From contig CAXXIF010000016.1 in NCBI GenBank assembly GCA_963677375.2, forward strand, positions 13,138 to 77,137: 64,000 bases of DNA, written 5' to 3'. Below, piece after piece: positions 17,590 through 25,560 of this stretch (position 1 is its first letter; each line of letters starts with the position of its first letter). Both the position numbers and the translations under genes were made by a program. A model generated the notes under the pieces. That model was not told where the DNA came from and made no database searches. It was given only the letters and a program-made list of their open reading frames with translations. This DNA is from Pseudaeromonas sp963677375 (GTDB lineage Bacteria; Pseudomonadota; Gammaproteobacteria; Enterobacterales; Aeromonadaceae).

Positions 17590-17618
17590 ACCCCGGTAAG
17601 CCTCTAGCGTGCCGGGGT
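17590..17618. terminator. Putative hairpin between converging genes
   Basis: ACCCCGG and CCGGGGT (7 bp) separated by 15 nt, located between the stops at 17564 and 17631. No T run follows, so termination is only suggested by position. Confidence 0.35.
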
Positions 17619-17630
17619 TCACAGCACAGA

Positions 17631-18275
17631 TCACCAGATAGGCTGGGTGAGGTAGGGGTTGCTGATTCGTTCCCGGCCAAAGGTCGAGTTAGGGCCATGA
17701 CCAGGAATAAAGGTGATGTCATCACCCAATGGCAGTAGCTTTTCCGTGATGCTGGCCAGTAACTGCTCATGGTTTCCCTGGGGAAAGTCAGTTCGTCCAA
17801 TCGAACCTTGGAACAGCACATCGCCCACCAGCGCCAACTGACTCGCCGCGCTAAAAAATATCACATGACCCGGCGTATGCCCCGGACAATGCAAGACCTG
17901 AAGCTGCTGGTTGCCCAGCGTCAGCGTTTCCCCTTCATCTAACCAGCGATCAGGTACAAACGATTCCGTCCGGGTGAAACCAAACATGTCGGACTGCGCA
18001 GGCAGTGCCTGTAACCAGAAGGCGTCTGCCTGGTGAGGGCCGGTAATGGTACAGCCTGTCGCCTGGCGTAACTCATCGGCGGCGCCGACATGATCCAGAT
18101 GGCCATGGGTCAACCAGATGCCGGTGAGCGTCAAGCCGCGCTCGGCTATGGCATTCAACAGGCGTTTTGTCTCCCCACCCGGATCAACCAGAGCAGCTTC
18201 ATTCGTTTCATCACACCATAACAGGGTGCAATTTTGCATAAATTGGGTCACGGGCAGTATCTGATACTTGAGCAT
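17631..18275 (-). CDS. YcbL-like MBL fold metallo-hydrolase (glyoxalase II family)
   Basis: 214 residues, matching E. coli YcbL (215). The metal-binding motif LTHGHLDHVG (residues about 55-64), the HCPGHTPGHVIF histidine, GDVLFQGSIGRTDFP and the final FIPGHGP are all present. The family hydrolyses S-D-lactoylglutathione-type thioesters in methylglyoxal detoxification; physiological substrate inferred. ATG 18275 with AGGAAC upstream gives the family N-terminus MLKYQILPVTQFMQNC. Confidence 0.85.
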   Translation of the reverse strand: MLKYQILPVTQFMQNCTLLWCDETNEAALVDPGGETKRLLNAIAERGLTLTGIWLTHGHLDHVGAADELRQATGCTITGPHQADAFWLQALPAQSDMFGFTRTESFVPDRWLDEGETLTLGNQQLQVLHCPGHTPGHVIFFSAASQLALVGDVLFQGSIGRTDFPQGNHEQLLASITEKLLPLGDDITFIPGHGPNSTFGRERISNPYLTQPIW

Positions 18276-18331
18276 ACGAGTTCCTGTGCTTGGGGCCGCT
18301 AGATGGCTGTCGATTCTATCGTGGGCGGGTT

Positions 18332-18946
18332 TCACTCACCAGTTTCCGGAGTCGTGGTGAGCCGTGTTGCCAGATCGTCGGCGAGCTGGGTATGAAATTC
18401 GGCGCTCCAGTGCAGACCATCGCAACCGGGTACAAAACTGGTGGGTACTTGATAGCAGTGTGTCCCCCAGTCCTGAGCAATGGATTGCCAAATGGTGGCC
18501 AGTTCATGGCTTGCCGCCTGTTGGTTGGCAAATAGTGTCTGCCATCCCGCACTCAAATGGCCTAAGGGCGCTGGCGCGATAAGCCATAGGGTCGAGGTCG
18601 GGAGCTCGGATTGCCAGAGTTGCAGATAGGCCTCCAGCGCTTCGCCACATTGTCGGGGTGTCGCCCCCGCCGCCAGATCATTGATGCCCAGCGCCAACAG
18701 GATGCGGTGTGGCCGAGTAGTGAGAGCCCGCTGCCAATCTGCAAACCCTGAAACCAATCCAAGCATTGGGCGCTCGTAGCGGAGCGTGCGACCGGGTTGG
18801 CCATCGGCCTGAAGTTGCAGATGCAGGCGAGCCGCCAGCTGTTGTGGCCAGCGTTGTGCGGCTGGATAGCGGCCCCCTGCTGGGTTAAATCCCCAGGTAT
18901 TGGAGTCTCCGAAGCAGAGCAACACGTCGTTCCGATCGGGTGTCAT
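18332..18946 (-). CDS. SGNH/GDSL hydrolase (arylesterase-like)
   Basis: 204 residues with all SGNH blocks: FGDSNTWGF (nucleophile Ser, about residue 14), the Gly of block II, LGINDL (block III Asn) and DGLHWSAEFH (block V Asp/His). No signal peptide, so probably cytoplasmic. It starts 4 nt after the selU stop and is therefore the third gene of the selD-selU operon. Its substrate and any tie to selenium metabolism are unknown. Confidence 0.85.
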   Translation of the reverse strand: MTPDRNDVLLCFGDSNTWGFNPAGGRYPAAQRWPQQLAARLHLQLQADGQPGRTLRYERPMLGLVSGFADWQRALTTRPHRILLALGINDLAAGATPRQCGEALEAYLQLWQSELPTSTLWLIAPAPLGHLSAGWQTLFANQQAASHELATIWQSIAQDWGTHCYQVPTSFVPGCDGLHWSAEFHTQLADDLATRLTTTPETGE

Positions 18947-18950
18947 GCTG

Positions 18951-20072
18951 TCATACTCCCGCGGACAGGTGCTGGAAGCTGAGTTTCTGCAAATAATCCA
19001 GACAGGCGTCTGCCTCGCCTTGAAACACAATCTTGCTGGCGCGATCGCGAAGGTGGCGCAAATAGATAGGGTCGTAATAATCCACCAGTAACCGTTCGAT
19101 CCACACCCGATGGCCCGTATCATCTCCTTGATGGAATTGGGCCTGTAACGCCTCTGCCAGCTGCTGTTGCAGCTGTTTGCAGCGCTCGGAGCCTAACCGG
19201 CGCTCCAGCTTGCCCAGACTGAACTGTAAAAAATCAGACAGTGCCTGTTGTGCGGCCTCTGGCTCCATGAGTAGCGAAAACCGACTCAGCAGACCGGTTA
19301 CATAGTCGCGCTGAATGCGGGCTATCCGTTCAGCTAGGGGGGCTTCGAGCAGGATCAAGGGCGCCTGCTCCATGGTGCTATAGAGCGGCAGGGGGAGTGT
19401 ACAACGACCGATCATCCGGCTTTCGTCTTCCAGGATCAGATGGGTTTGTCCACGCTGTTCGCGCTGCAGTAACTCCAGCGCCAGTGCATTTTCGAAATCA
19501 ATATTGCCCGGTTGCCCATCGGGGAGCCCGCCAAAACTGGAGCCGCGATGGTTCGCATGGGCTTCCAGATCGATGGCGGCAGGGACTTGGGCCAAGAGTT
19601 CGGTCTTGCCACAACCTGTCATGCCGGTGACCAACCAGATAGGGTCCCGACTACTGATCCGCGTCAGTGTCTGCAATAGAAATTGGCGCAGTGCTTTATA
19701 ACCGCCCGCCACCCGAGGCACTATGCAACCCCGTTCTGCCAGCCACTCCTGGACCGTTTGTGATCGCATACCTCCGCGAAAACAGTAGAGCACTGAATCC
19801 GGGTGTTCGGCGATCTGGGCCAGCCAGGCCGAGATGCGCTGCTCTTTGGTGGCACCACTGACCAACTCATGGCCCAGGGTAATGGCCGCCAACTGCCCTT
19901 TTTGTTTGTAACAGGTACCCACGGCAGCCCGTTCATCATCCGTCATAAGAGGCAGATTGATGGCTCGGGGAAAGGCGCCTTCGGCAAATTCGATGGGAGC
20001 ACGCAGATCGATGAGAGGGTTTTGGCGCAAAAAAAGTGTCGCGTAGTCATCAATCGTAGGGAGTCGCCTCAT
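18951..20072 (-). CDS. selU: tRNA 2-selenouridine synthase
   Basis: 373 residues (also called MnmH/YbbB). It converts the wobble 2-thiouridine of certain tRNAs to 2-selenouridine via a geranylated intermediate, using selenophosphate. An N-terminal rhodanese domain with the catalytic Cys in YCFRGGMRSQT (about residue 98) is followed by a P-loop domain (GMTGCGKTELL). The start codon overlaps the selD stop by 4 nt (ATGA), fixing the start and coupling selenophosphate supply to its user. A longer upstream frame is the selD shadow. Confidence 0.94.
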   Translation of the reverse strand: MRRLPTIDDYATLFLRQNPLIDLRAPIEFAEGAFPRAINLPLMTDDERAAVGTCYKQKGQLAAITLGHELVSGATKEQRISAWLAQIAEHPDSVLYCFRGGMRSQTVQEWLAERGCIVPRVAGGYKALRQFLLQTLTRISSRDPIWLVTGMTGCGKTELLAQVPAAIDLEAHANHRGSSFGGLPDGQPGNIDFENALALELLQREQRGQTHLILEDESRMIGRCTLPLPLYSTMEQAPLILLEAPLAERIARIQRDYVTGLLSRFSLLMEPEAAQQALSDFLQFSLGKLERRLGSERCKQLQQQLAEALQAQFHQGDDTGHRVWIERLLVDYYDPIYLRHLRDRASKIVFQGEADACLDYLQKLSFQHLSAGV

Positions 20073-21115
20073 GGCTGCACGGCCAGTTGGATGCGGATCG
20101 TATCGGAGGAGGCATGCAGCTGACCAATCGGCTGCAGATCCAACCCCTGTTGCCGAGCGCAGGCCTGAAACTCGGCGCAAGCGTCGGGGCGAACCGCAAC
20201 CAGTAGACCGCCGCTCGTCTGCGGGTCGCACAAGAGCTGTTGCTGGCGCTGGGTCAGGGTGCCAATCTTGTGGCCATAGGCATCGAAGTTGCGCAGGGTG
20301 CCACCAGGAATGCAACCGGCGTCCAGATAGATATCCAGATCCGGTAATAGCGGAATGGTGGCCATTTCGAGTGTTGCGGCCAGGCCAGACCCTTCGCACA
20401 TCTCGATCAGATGGCCGGCGAGGCCAAATCCGGTGACATCGGTGAGTGCGGTCACGCCCGAAAGCTTGGCAAACTCGGCGCCCGCTTTATTCAGGGTACA
20501 CATCCAGTTCACTGCGAGTTCGGCGTGGGCCTGCTGCAATTTTTGTTTCTTTTGCGCCGTGGTCAAAATGCCGATCCCCAGCGGTTTGGTCAGAAACAGC
20601 CGATCACCCGCCTGGGCCGTGTCATTACGCTTGAGAGCTGAGAGTTCCACCAAGCCGTTCACTGCCAGGCCAAAAATTGGTTCGGGGGAGTCGATGCTGT
20701 GACCTCCAGCCAGGGAGATACCCGCATCGCGGCAAGCCTGACGCCCGCCATCCACGACGGCCTGGGCGATATCGGCGCTCAACAGCTGGATTGGCCAACC
20801 TAGAATAGCGATGGCGACCAGAGGTGTACCGCCCATGGCGTAGACATCACTGATGGCATTGGTGGCGGCGATGCGGCCAAAGGTGAAGGGGTCATCCACA
20901 ATTGGCATGAAAAAGTCTGTCGTCGAAATAAGCCCGCGACCATCCCCCAGGGCTACCACGGCGGCATCATCCTTGCTGTGATGACCCACGATGAGTTTGG
21001 GGTCAGCGAAGGATGGCAGTTGGCTCTGCAGAATAGTTTCCAGCACTTTGGGCGAAATTTTGCAGCCACAACCGGCACCATGACTGTACTGGGTCAAGCG
21101 GATTGCCTCGTTCAT
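20069..21115 (-). CDS. selD: Selenide, water dikinase
   Basis: 348 residues. It makes selenophosphate from selenide and ATP, for selenocysteine and tRNA selenouridine. The catalytic loop is GAGCGCKISPKVLETIL, with Cys rather than selenocysteine at the active site. ATP-binding motifs (STTDFFMPIVDDPFTFGRIAATNAISDVYAMGG) and the C-terminal DPQTSGGLLVAV are intact. GAGGA precedes the ATG. It is first in the selD-selU-SGNH operon; selA/selB are not in this window. Confidence 0.95.
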   Translation of the reverse strand: MNEAIRLTQYSHGAGCGCKISPKVLETILQSQLPSFADPKLIVGHHSKDDAAVVALGDGRGLISTTDFFMPIVDDPFTFGRIAATNAISDVYAMGGTPLVAIAILGWPIQLLSADIAQAVVDGGRQACRDAGISLAGGHSIDSPEPIFGLAVNGLVELSALKRNDTAQAGDRLFLTKPLGIGILTTAQKKQKLQQAHAELAVNWMCTLNKAGAEFAKLSGVTALTDVTGFGLAGHLIEMCEGSGLAATLEMATIPLLPDLDIYLDAGCIPGGTLRNFDAYGHKIGTLTQRQQQLLCDPQTSGGLLVAVRPDACAEFQACARQQGLDLQPIGQLHASSDTIRIQLAVQP

Positions 21116-21489
21116 TCATTCCTCACGCATCGGATAGCTAGGGTGGCGATTATACCCGTTCCGGCACTACTTATGGTATCTCCGGCGACTAAGGACCAGA
21201 CGGTATCGCTGTCATCGTTTGGTCATTTAACTGCAAGAAAACAGCGATGTTGGCGTGGGATGCTGGCCATCTCATCCAGACAGAGGATCATCCATGAGAC
21301 TAAAAAAGCGCCAATTACGTCAGCGACACCTTTGGTTTGCCGTGTGGAATCAAGAAACCGCTACCTCGGAATATGCGATCTGGTCACAGCCACAAGCCAA
21401 AGTCAGTTGCCGATAAGCAAAACTGTTATTCACCGCCTGGTAATCGAAGATTGGCTTTGCCACCATGAAAGAAAAACGGGTGGTGACGT
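21116..21489. other. Intergenic segment between selD and the OLD-family gene
   Basis: 374 nt holding the diverging promoters of selD and the nuclease gene. I see no RNA gene, strong inverted repeat or extra coding sequence; reading frames crossing it have no family resemblance. Confidence 0.4.
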
Positions 21490-23124
21490 ATGTACCTGGA
21501 GCATGTCGAAGTTTCCGGATTTAGGGGTATCAATCGACTTTCCATTTCGTTGCAGCAAACCACGGCCTTGATTGGTGAAAATGCCTGGGGTAAAACCAGT
21601 TTGCTGCGGGCATTGTGGTGTCTTTTGGGTCAGGGAACGGTTCCCTACCAGTTTGAATCAGCGGACTTCCACCAAGCCGGGGACTGCCTGGCTCCCGTCC
21701 GCCGTCATCTGCATATTCTGTTAACCTTCTGCGAATACCGTCCGGATATGTGTCATCACTCCGCACGCCTAGCTCGCCTGAGCGAGGTCTGGTGTCCCGG
21801 CAAGGAGGGGCTGCACCGCATTCATTATCGTGCCGCCGCCGAACTCACCGAACAGGGAAGCGTGATCAGTGAACATGGTTTTCTGGATGCTCAGGGCCGA
21901 GCGCTGCCCTTGAGTGATCCAGAACGGCTGATCCATCTGTTGATGCTCATGAATCCGGTCCTGCGTCTGCGTGATGCCCGCTCGACGCGCTATGGGGGGG
22001 ATGATTTCACCGAGCAGTGGGAGAGCCACCTCGAACGAGTATCCCAACATCTATTGAATGACGATAATCCCTGCATCGATGAACCCACGTTGCGCCAGGG
22101 GATGGGAGCTATCCGCAGCTTGATGGATCACTATCTGAGCCATGTACCTCCTATTCGGACCAAGCCACGCAATGTGCGGGAGATCATCTCCAAACCAACC
22201 AGCTTGCGCGGGTTGGGCGCGTTACAGGAGTTGCAACGTGAAGGGCATGGCCAAGCCGTTGAGCTGGCTATGGCCAGCTTGGGTGGCGCCCTGCTGGCAG
22301 CCCGTGGGGATCGAGAGATCGAAGTGGGCTCGCGACCCATTCTGATCCTGGAAGATCCCGAGAGTCGACTACACCCGACCATGCTGGCTCTGGCCTGGGG
22401 ACTACTGGAACAACTACCCGGTCAAAAAATATTGACGACCAACTCCGGGGATTTGCTGACGTCTATTCCCCTAGGGCAGATCCGGCGCTTGGTGCGAAAA
22501 CCCGACGAGACGCAGGCATTCAGTCTGCATGATGAATTGATGAGTGCCGAAGAGTTACGACGAATTGCTTTTCATGTGCGGATCAATCGGCCGATGTCGT
22601 TGTTTGCTCGTTGTTGGTTGCTGGTCGAAGGGGAGACAGAAATCTGGTTGTTGTCCGAGCTAGCCAACATCTGCGGCTACAGCTTACGGGGCGAGGGAGT
22701 CCGGATCATCGAATTTGCGCAATGTGGGGTCATACCGTTGGTCAAGGCGGCGCGGGATCTGGGGATCGAGTGGCATTTATTGGCCGATGGTGACCAAGCC
22801 GGAATTAAATATGCGGATACAGTACGTAGCCAGCTCAAGGGGGAGCGGGAATCGGAGCGGCTCACGTTGTTGCCCGCCAAAGATATCGAACATTTTCTAT
22901 ATCACCATGGCTTTGAGGCCGTGTACCGTAAAGAAGCGGCGCTCACCGATCGTCAGATGCTGACGCCTGGCAAGGTGATTGATCGGGCTTTGAGTCGTAG
23001 AAGCAAACCCGGTTTGGCGCTGTCGGTGGTTGAAGCGGCCGAACAGGGTGGCGTAGAAAAAATGCCAACCCTGTTACGACAGATGTTCAGCAAGGTCATT
23101 GCACTGGCCCGCCGTCAGAATTAA
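21490..23124 (+). CDS. ybjD: OLD family ATP-dependent endonuclease (YbjD-like, DUF2813)
   Basis: 544 residues; E. coli YbjD is 552. An SMC/RecF-like ATPase begins MYLEHVEVSGFRGINRLSISL with Walker A GENAWGKTSLL (about residue 34) and an ABC-type Walker B (PILILEDPESRLHPTM). A C-terminal TOPRIM nuclease domain has LLVEGETE (about 378) and LADGDQAGIKYAD. Stand-alone OLD proteins are DNA nucleases of uncertain role, some with a GajA-like defence role. No GajB-type helicase partner is next to it, so this is the ordinary chromosomal form. Confidence 0.85.
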   Translation: MYLEHVEVSGFRGINRLSISLQQTTALIGENAWGKTSLLRALWCLLGQGTVPYQFESADFHQAGDCLAPVRRHLHILLTFCEYRPDMCHHSARLARLSEVWCPGKEGLHRIHYRAAAELTEQGSVISEHGFLDAQGRALPLSDPERLIHLLMLMNPVLRLRDARSTRYGGDDFTEQWESHLERVSQHLLNDDNPCIDEPTLRQGMGAIRSLMDHYLSHVPPIRTKPRNVREIISKPTSLRGLGALQELQREGHGQAVELAMASLGGALLAARGDREIEVGSRPILILEDPESRLHPTMLALAWGLLEQLPGQKILTTNSGDLLTSIPLGQIRRLVRKPDETQAFSLHDELMSAEELRRIAFHVRINRPMSLFARCWLLVEGETEIWLLSELANICGYSLRGEGVRIIEFAQCGVIPLVKAARDLGIEWHLLADGDQAGIKYADTVRSQLKGERESERLTLLPAKDIEHFLYHHGFEAVYRKEAALTDRQMLTPGKVIDRALSRRSKPGLALSVVEAAEQGGVEKMPTLLRQMFSKVIALARRQN

Positions 23125-23135
23125 TGGGCCTGATA

Positions 23136-25214
23136 TTAATCTCGCTGGTTGAAATCGCCACAGATAAACAGGCAAGCCGAGCGTGGGGCCACTTGATAAT
23201 GGTCTGGAACCTCCGTTAATGGCTCTCCCAATGGAATAATATCCTGCGGGGTGGGGAGTGAGGTATCCACAATGCGGCACCAATTCCCTTGTATATCGGG
23301 TGGCGGCAACGGCAAATTAAATTTTAAGGGTGCCCAGTAGGCATTAAAAATCACATAGATGGCGACTTTTACATCCAGAGATATAGCCGACATGGCTAAC
23401 GAGTGAGAATCCTTTGTCCAGTCGGGTGAATAAGCATCCACGCCATGCCAGCATATTTCTGAACGATGCAGTATTTCCGCAAGTGAGACCATCATGCCTT
23501 CGTGCATGGAACGGCTGAATAAATATTTCCGATATTTAATCAGCTCCTTGGTATAACGCAGCATGTCATTGGAGCGTTCCGTTACTTGCCAATTCATCCA
23601 GCTGATCGGTGTATTCTGACAGTAGGCATTATTATTCCCGCTCTGGGTGCGCAGAATTTCATCCCCCATCAATATCATGGGTGTGCCGATGGAGAGCATG
23701 GTCGCAGTTAGCAAATTTTTGCACTGCCGAGTTCGCAGTCTGTCTATTTCCTGATCATCGGTTTCACCTTCGAAGCCGTGATTCCAGCTGTAGTTATCCG
23801 ACATGCCATCCCGATTGCTCTCTCCATTGGCATGATTGTGCTTGTTGTTGTAGCTGACTAAATCCCACAACGTAAAACCGTCATGGCAGGTGATAAAGTT
23901 GATGCTTTTTTCTGGATCTGAATGATTGTACTGATAAATATCCGGACTTCCGCTCATCCGATTGGCAAATTGACTGCTGGTGCCACTGTCGCCCTTGATG
24001 AATCGGCGGACATCATCCCGGAATTGACCATTCCATTCCCGCCAGCGAGAACCTGCTAGCGATCCAACTTGATAGAGCCCTCCGGCATCCCAGGCTTCGG
24101 CGATCATTTTGCAATCGGCTAATACCGGGTCGGTATCGATCGCCAGCAGGGTGGGTGGGTAGACCAAGGGTTTCCCGTCTTCATCCCGTGACAGAATGGA
24201 GGCTAAATCAAAACGAAATCCGTCGACATGCATATGTTCTCGCCAATAGCGCAGACTATCGATGATCAGGTGTTTCGTCACTGCATGGGAACCATTCAAG
24301 GTATTTCCACACCCTGAGTAATTGGTATTGGTCCGAGTCTTGGGGTCGAGAATATAATAGGCTTCATGATCGATCCCGCGAAAGCAAAAGATGGGGCCAT
24401 TATCGCCGCCTTCTGCGGTATGGTTATAAACCACATCCAGAATTACTTCGATCCCTGCTTTATGCAAGGCTTTCACCATGTCGCGAAATTCATTCACGGC
24501 ACCTTTTATATTCGAATTACTGGCATAACCACTGTGGGGTGCAAAAAATGACATGGGGCTATATCCCCAGTAATTATCTTTACCGGTTGGGGCATCTTGG
24601 GGATCAAACTGGAATACGGGTAATAACTCGACTGCCGTGATCCCCAATGCTTTCAGATGAGGTATCATCTGGACCAATCCGGCATAGGTACCACGCAAGT
24701 CAGGTGTCAGGCCAGAGGTTATATGCTTGGTGAAGCCCCCGACGTGCATTTCATAGATGATGGAACGTGACATGGGATGTTGGGGAGAGGCATCGTCTTC
24801 CCAGTCGTAGTCGCTCAGGTCCACAACAACGCTTTTGGCACAACAATGCAAATTGGGTCCCGGTCTGGCGGCGGCCCAACGATCATATTGTTTTCCCAGG
24901 ACAACCTCGCGGCTGTAGGGGTCCAGAAGTACTTTTTCGGGGTCAAAATGAGTGCCTTCATAGGGGCGCCAGGGACCGTTGATCCGCCAACCATAGAGTT
25001 GGCCATCACCCGCACCGGCAATAAAAACATGCCAGTAATAGGCAGTACGGTTTTGTAACGGCGAGAGTTTGATCACCTTGGGGTGTTTGTCGTCGACCGA
25101 GGAAAATAACAGCAACTCAACACTACTTGCCAGACGCGCCCATAAGGCGAAGTTAACGCCTCCAGCTTCAATCGTGGCCCCTAGCAGCCGACAGTGTCCC
25201 TTTTTGAGCTTCAT
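23136..25214 (-). CDS. glgX: Glycogen debranching enzyme / isoamylase (GH13)
   Basis: 692 residues. It hydrolyses alpha-1,6 branch links of (phosphorylase-trimmed) glycogen. An N-terminal CBM48-like domain (GATIEAGGVNFALWARLASSVELLLF) precedes the GH13 barrel with VVYNHTAEG, nucleophile Asp in DGFRFDLAS, acid Glu in EAWDAGG and HDG in TCHDGFTLWD. GGGGGAAAG precedes ATG 25214, preferred over the codon six residues upstream. No other glg gene is adjacent; it converges with the OLD nuclease gene. Confidence 0.93.
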   Translation of the reverse strand: MKLKKGHCRLLGATIEAGGVNFALWARLASSVELLLFSSVDDKHPKVIKLSPLQNRTAYYWHVFIAGAGDGQLYGWRINGPWRPYEGTHFDPEKVLLDPYSREVVLGKQYDRWAAARPGPNLHCCAKSVVVDLSDYDWEDDASPQHPMSRSIIYEMHVGGFTKHITSGLTPDLRGTYAGLVQMIPHLKALGITAVELLPVFQFDPQDAPTGKDNYWGYSPMSFFAPHSGYASNSNIKGAVNEFRDMVKALHKAGIEVILDVVYNHTAEGGDNGPIFCFRGIDHEAYYILDPKTRTNTNYSGCGNTLNGSHAVTKHLIIDSLRYWREHMHVDGFRFDLASILSRDEDGKPLVYPPTLLAIDTDPVLADCKMIAEAWDAGGLYQVGSLAGSRWREWNGQFRDDVRRFIKGDSGTSSQFANRMSGSPDIYQYNHSDPEKSINFITCHDGFTLWDLVSYNNKHNHANGESNRDGMSDNYSWNHGFEGETDDQEIDRLRTRQCKNLLTATMLSIGTPMILMGDEILRTQSGNNNAYCQNTPISWMNWQVTERSNDMLRYTKELIKYRKYLFSRSMHEGMMVSLAEILHRSEICWHGVDAYSPDWTKDSHSLAMSAISLDVKVAIYVIFNAYWAPLKFNLPLPPPDIQGNWCRIVDTSLPTPQDIIPLGEPLTEVPDHYQVAPRSACLFICGDFNQRD

Positions 25215-25322
25215 ACTTTCCCCCAATGTCATACATCAGTTCTTTTTTTGGTCTTTCAGCCGAGCATCCAGAGTCTCTTTTTAAGCATATTTCTCTGATA
25301 AGCATCCATAATCCGAAATATA

Positions 25323-25350
25323 TTGACGTTTATTGATCCTATGTTAGTAT
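25323..25350 (+). promoter_or_regulatory. Promoter of the initiator tRNA gene
   Basis: TTGACG (25323-25328) and TAGTAT (25345-25350) with a 16-nt spacer, ending 13 nt before the mature tRNA. This is a good sigma-70 match in the expected place. Confidence 0.65.
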
Positions 25351-25363
25351 CCTCAACTCATGA

Positions 25364-25440
25364 CGCGGGGTGGAGCAGCATGGTAGCTCGTCGGGCTCAT
25401 AACCCGAAGGCCGTAGGTTCAAATCCTGCCCCCGCAACCA
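25364..25440 (+). tRNA. tRNA-fMet (CAT), initiator
   Basis: A 77-nt cloverleaf with encoded CCA. The anticodon CAT is at 25398-25400. It shows both initiator hallmarks: an unpaired C1-A72 end (CGCGGGG / CCCCGCA) and three consecutive G-C pairs in the anticodon stem (GGGCTCATAACCC). The T arm GTAGG/CCTGC differs from E. coli but keeps pairing. Confidence 0.97.
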
Positions 25441-25445
25441 GATCG

Positions 25446-25477
25446 AACGCCTTGGCTCACGCCGAGGCGTTTTTTTT
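25446..25477 (+). terminator. Intrinsic terminator after tRNA-fMet
   Basis: AACGCCTTGGC and GCCGAGGCGTT form an 11-bp stem (one G-T pair) with a TCAC loop, followed by eight T. It ends the single-tRNA transcript. Confidence 0.9.
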
Positions 25478-25560
25478 GTCTGCTTGACTCCATTGCCCAG
25501 ACCATTCGGTAATTGAACGGCGCTGCCTTTGTCACTACTGTGGACCGCCGTCTACCTCAT

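Noticed and set aside
20978..21571. A plus-strand frame of 197 residues bridging selD and the OLD gene
   Set aside because: It overlaps the ends of two well-supported genes in other frames and has no recognisable content.
21490..23124. Gabija-type GajA defence nuclease
   Set aside because: The protein matches the stand-alone chromosomal YbjD form and no GajB-like UvrD helicase gene is adjacent.
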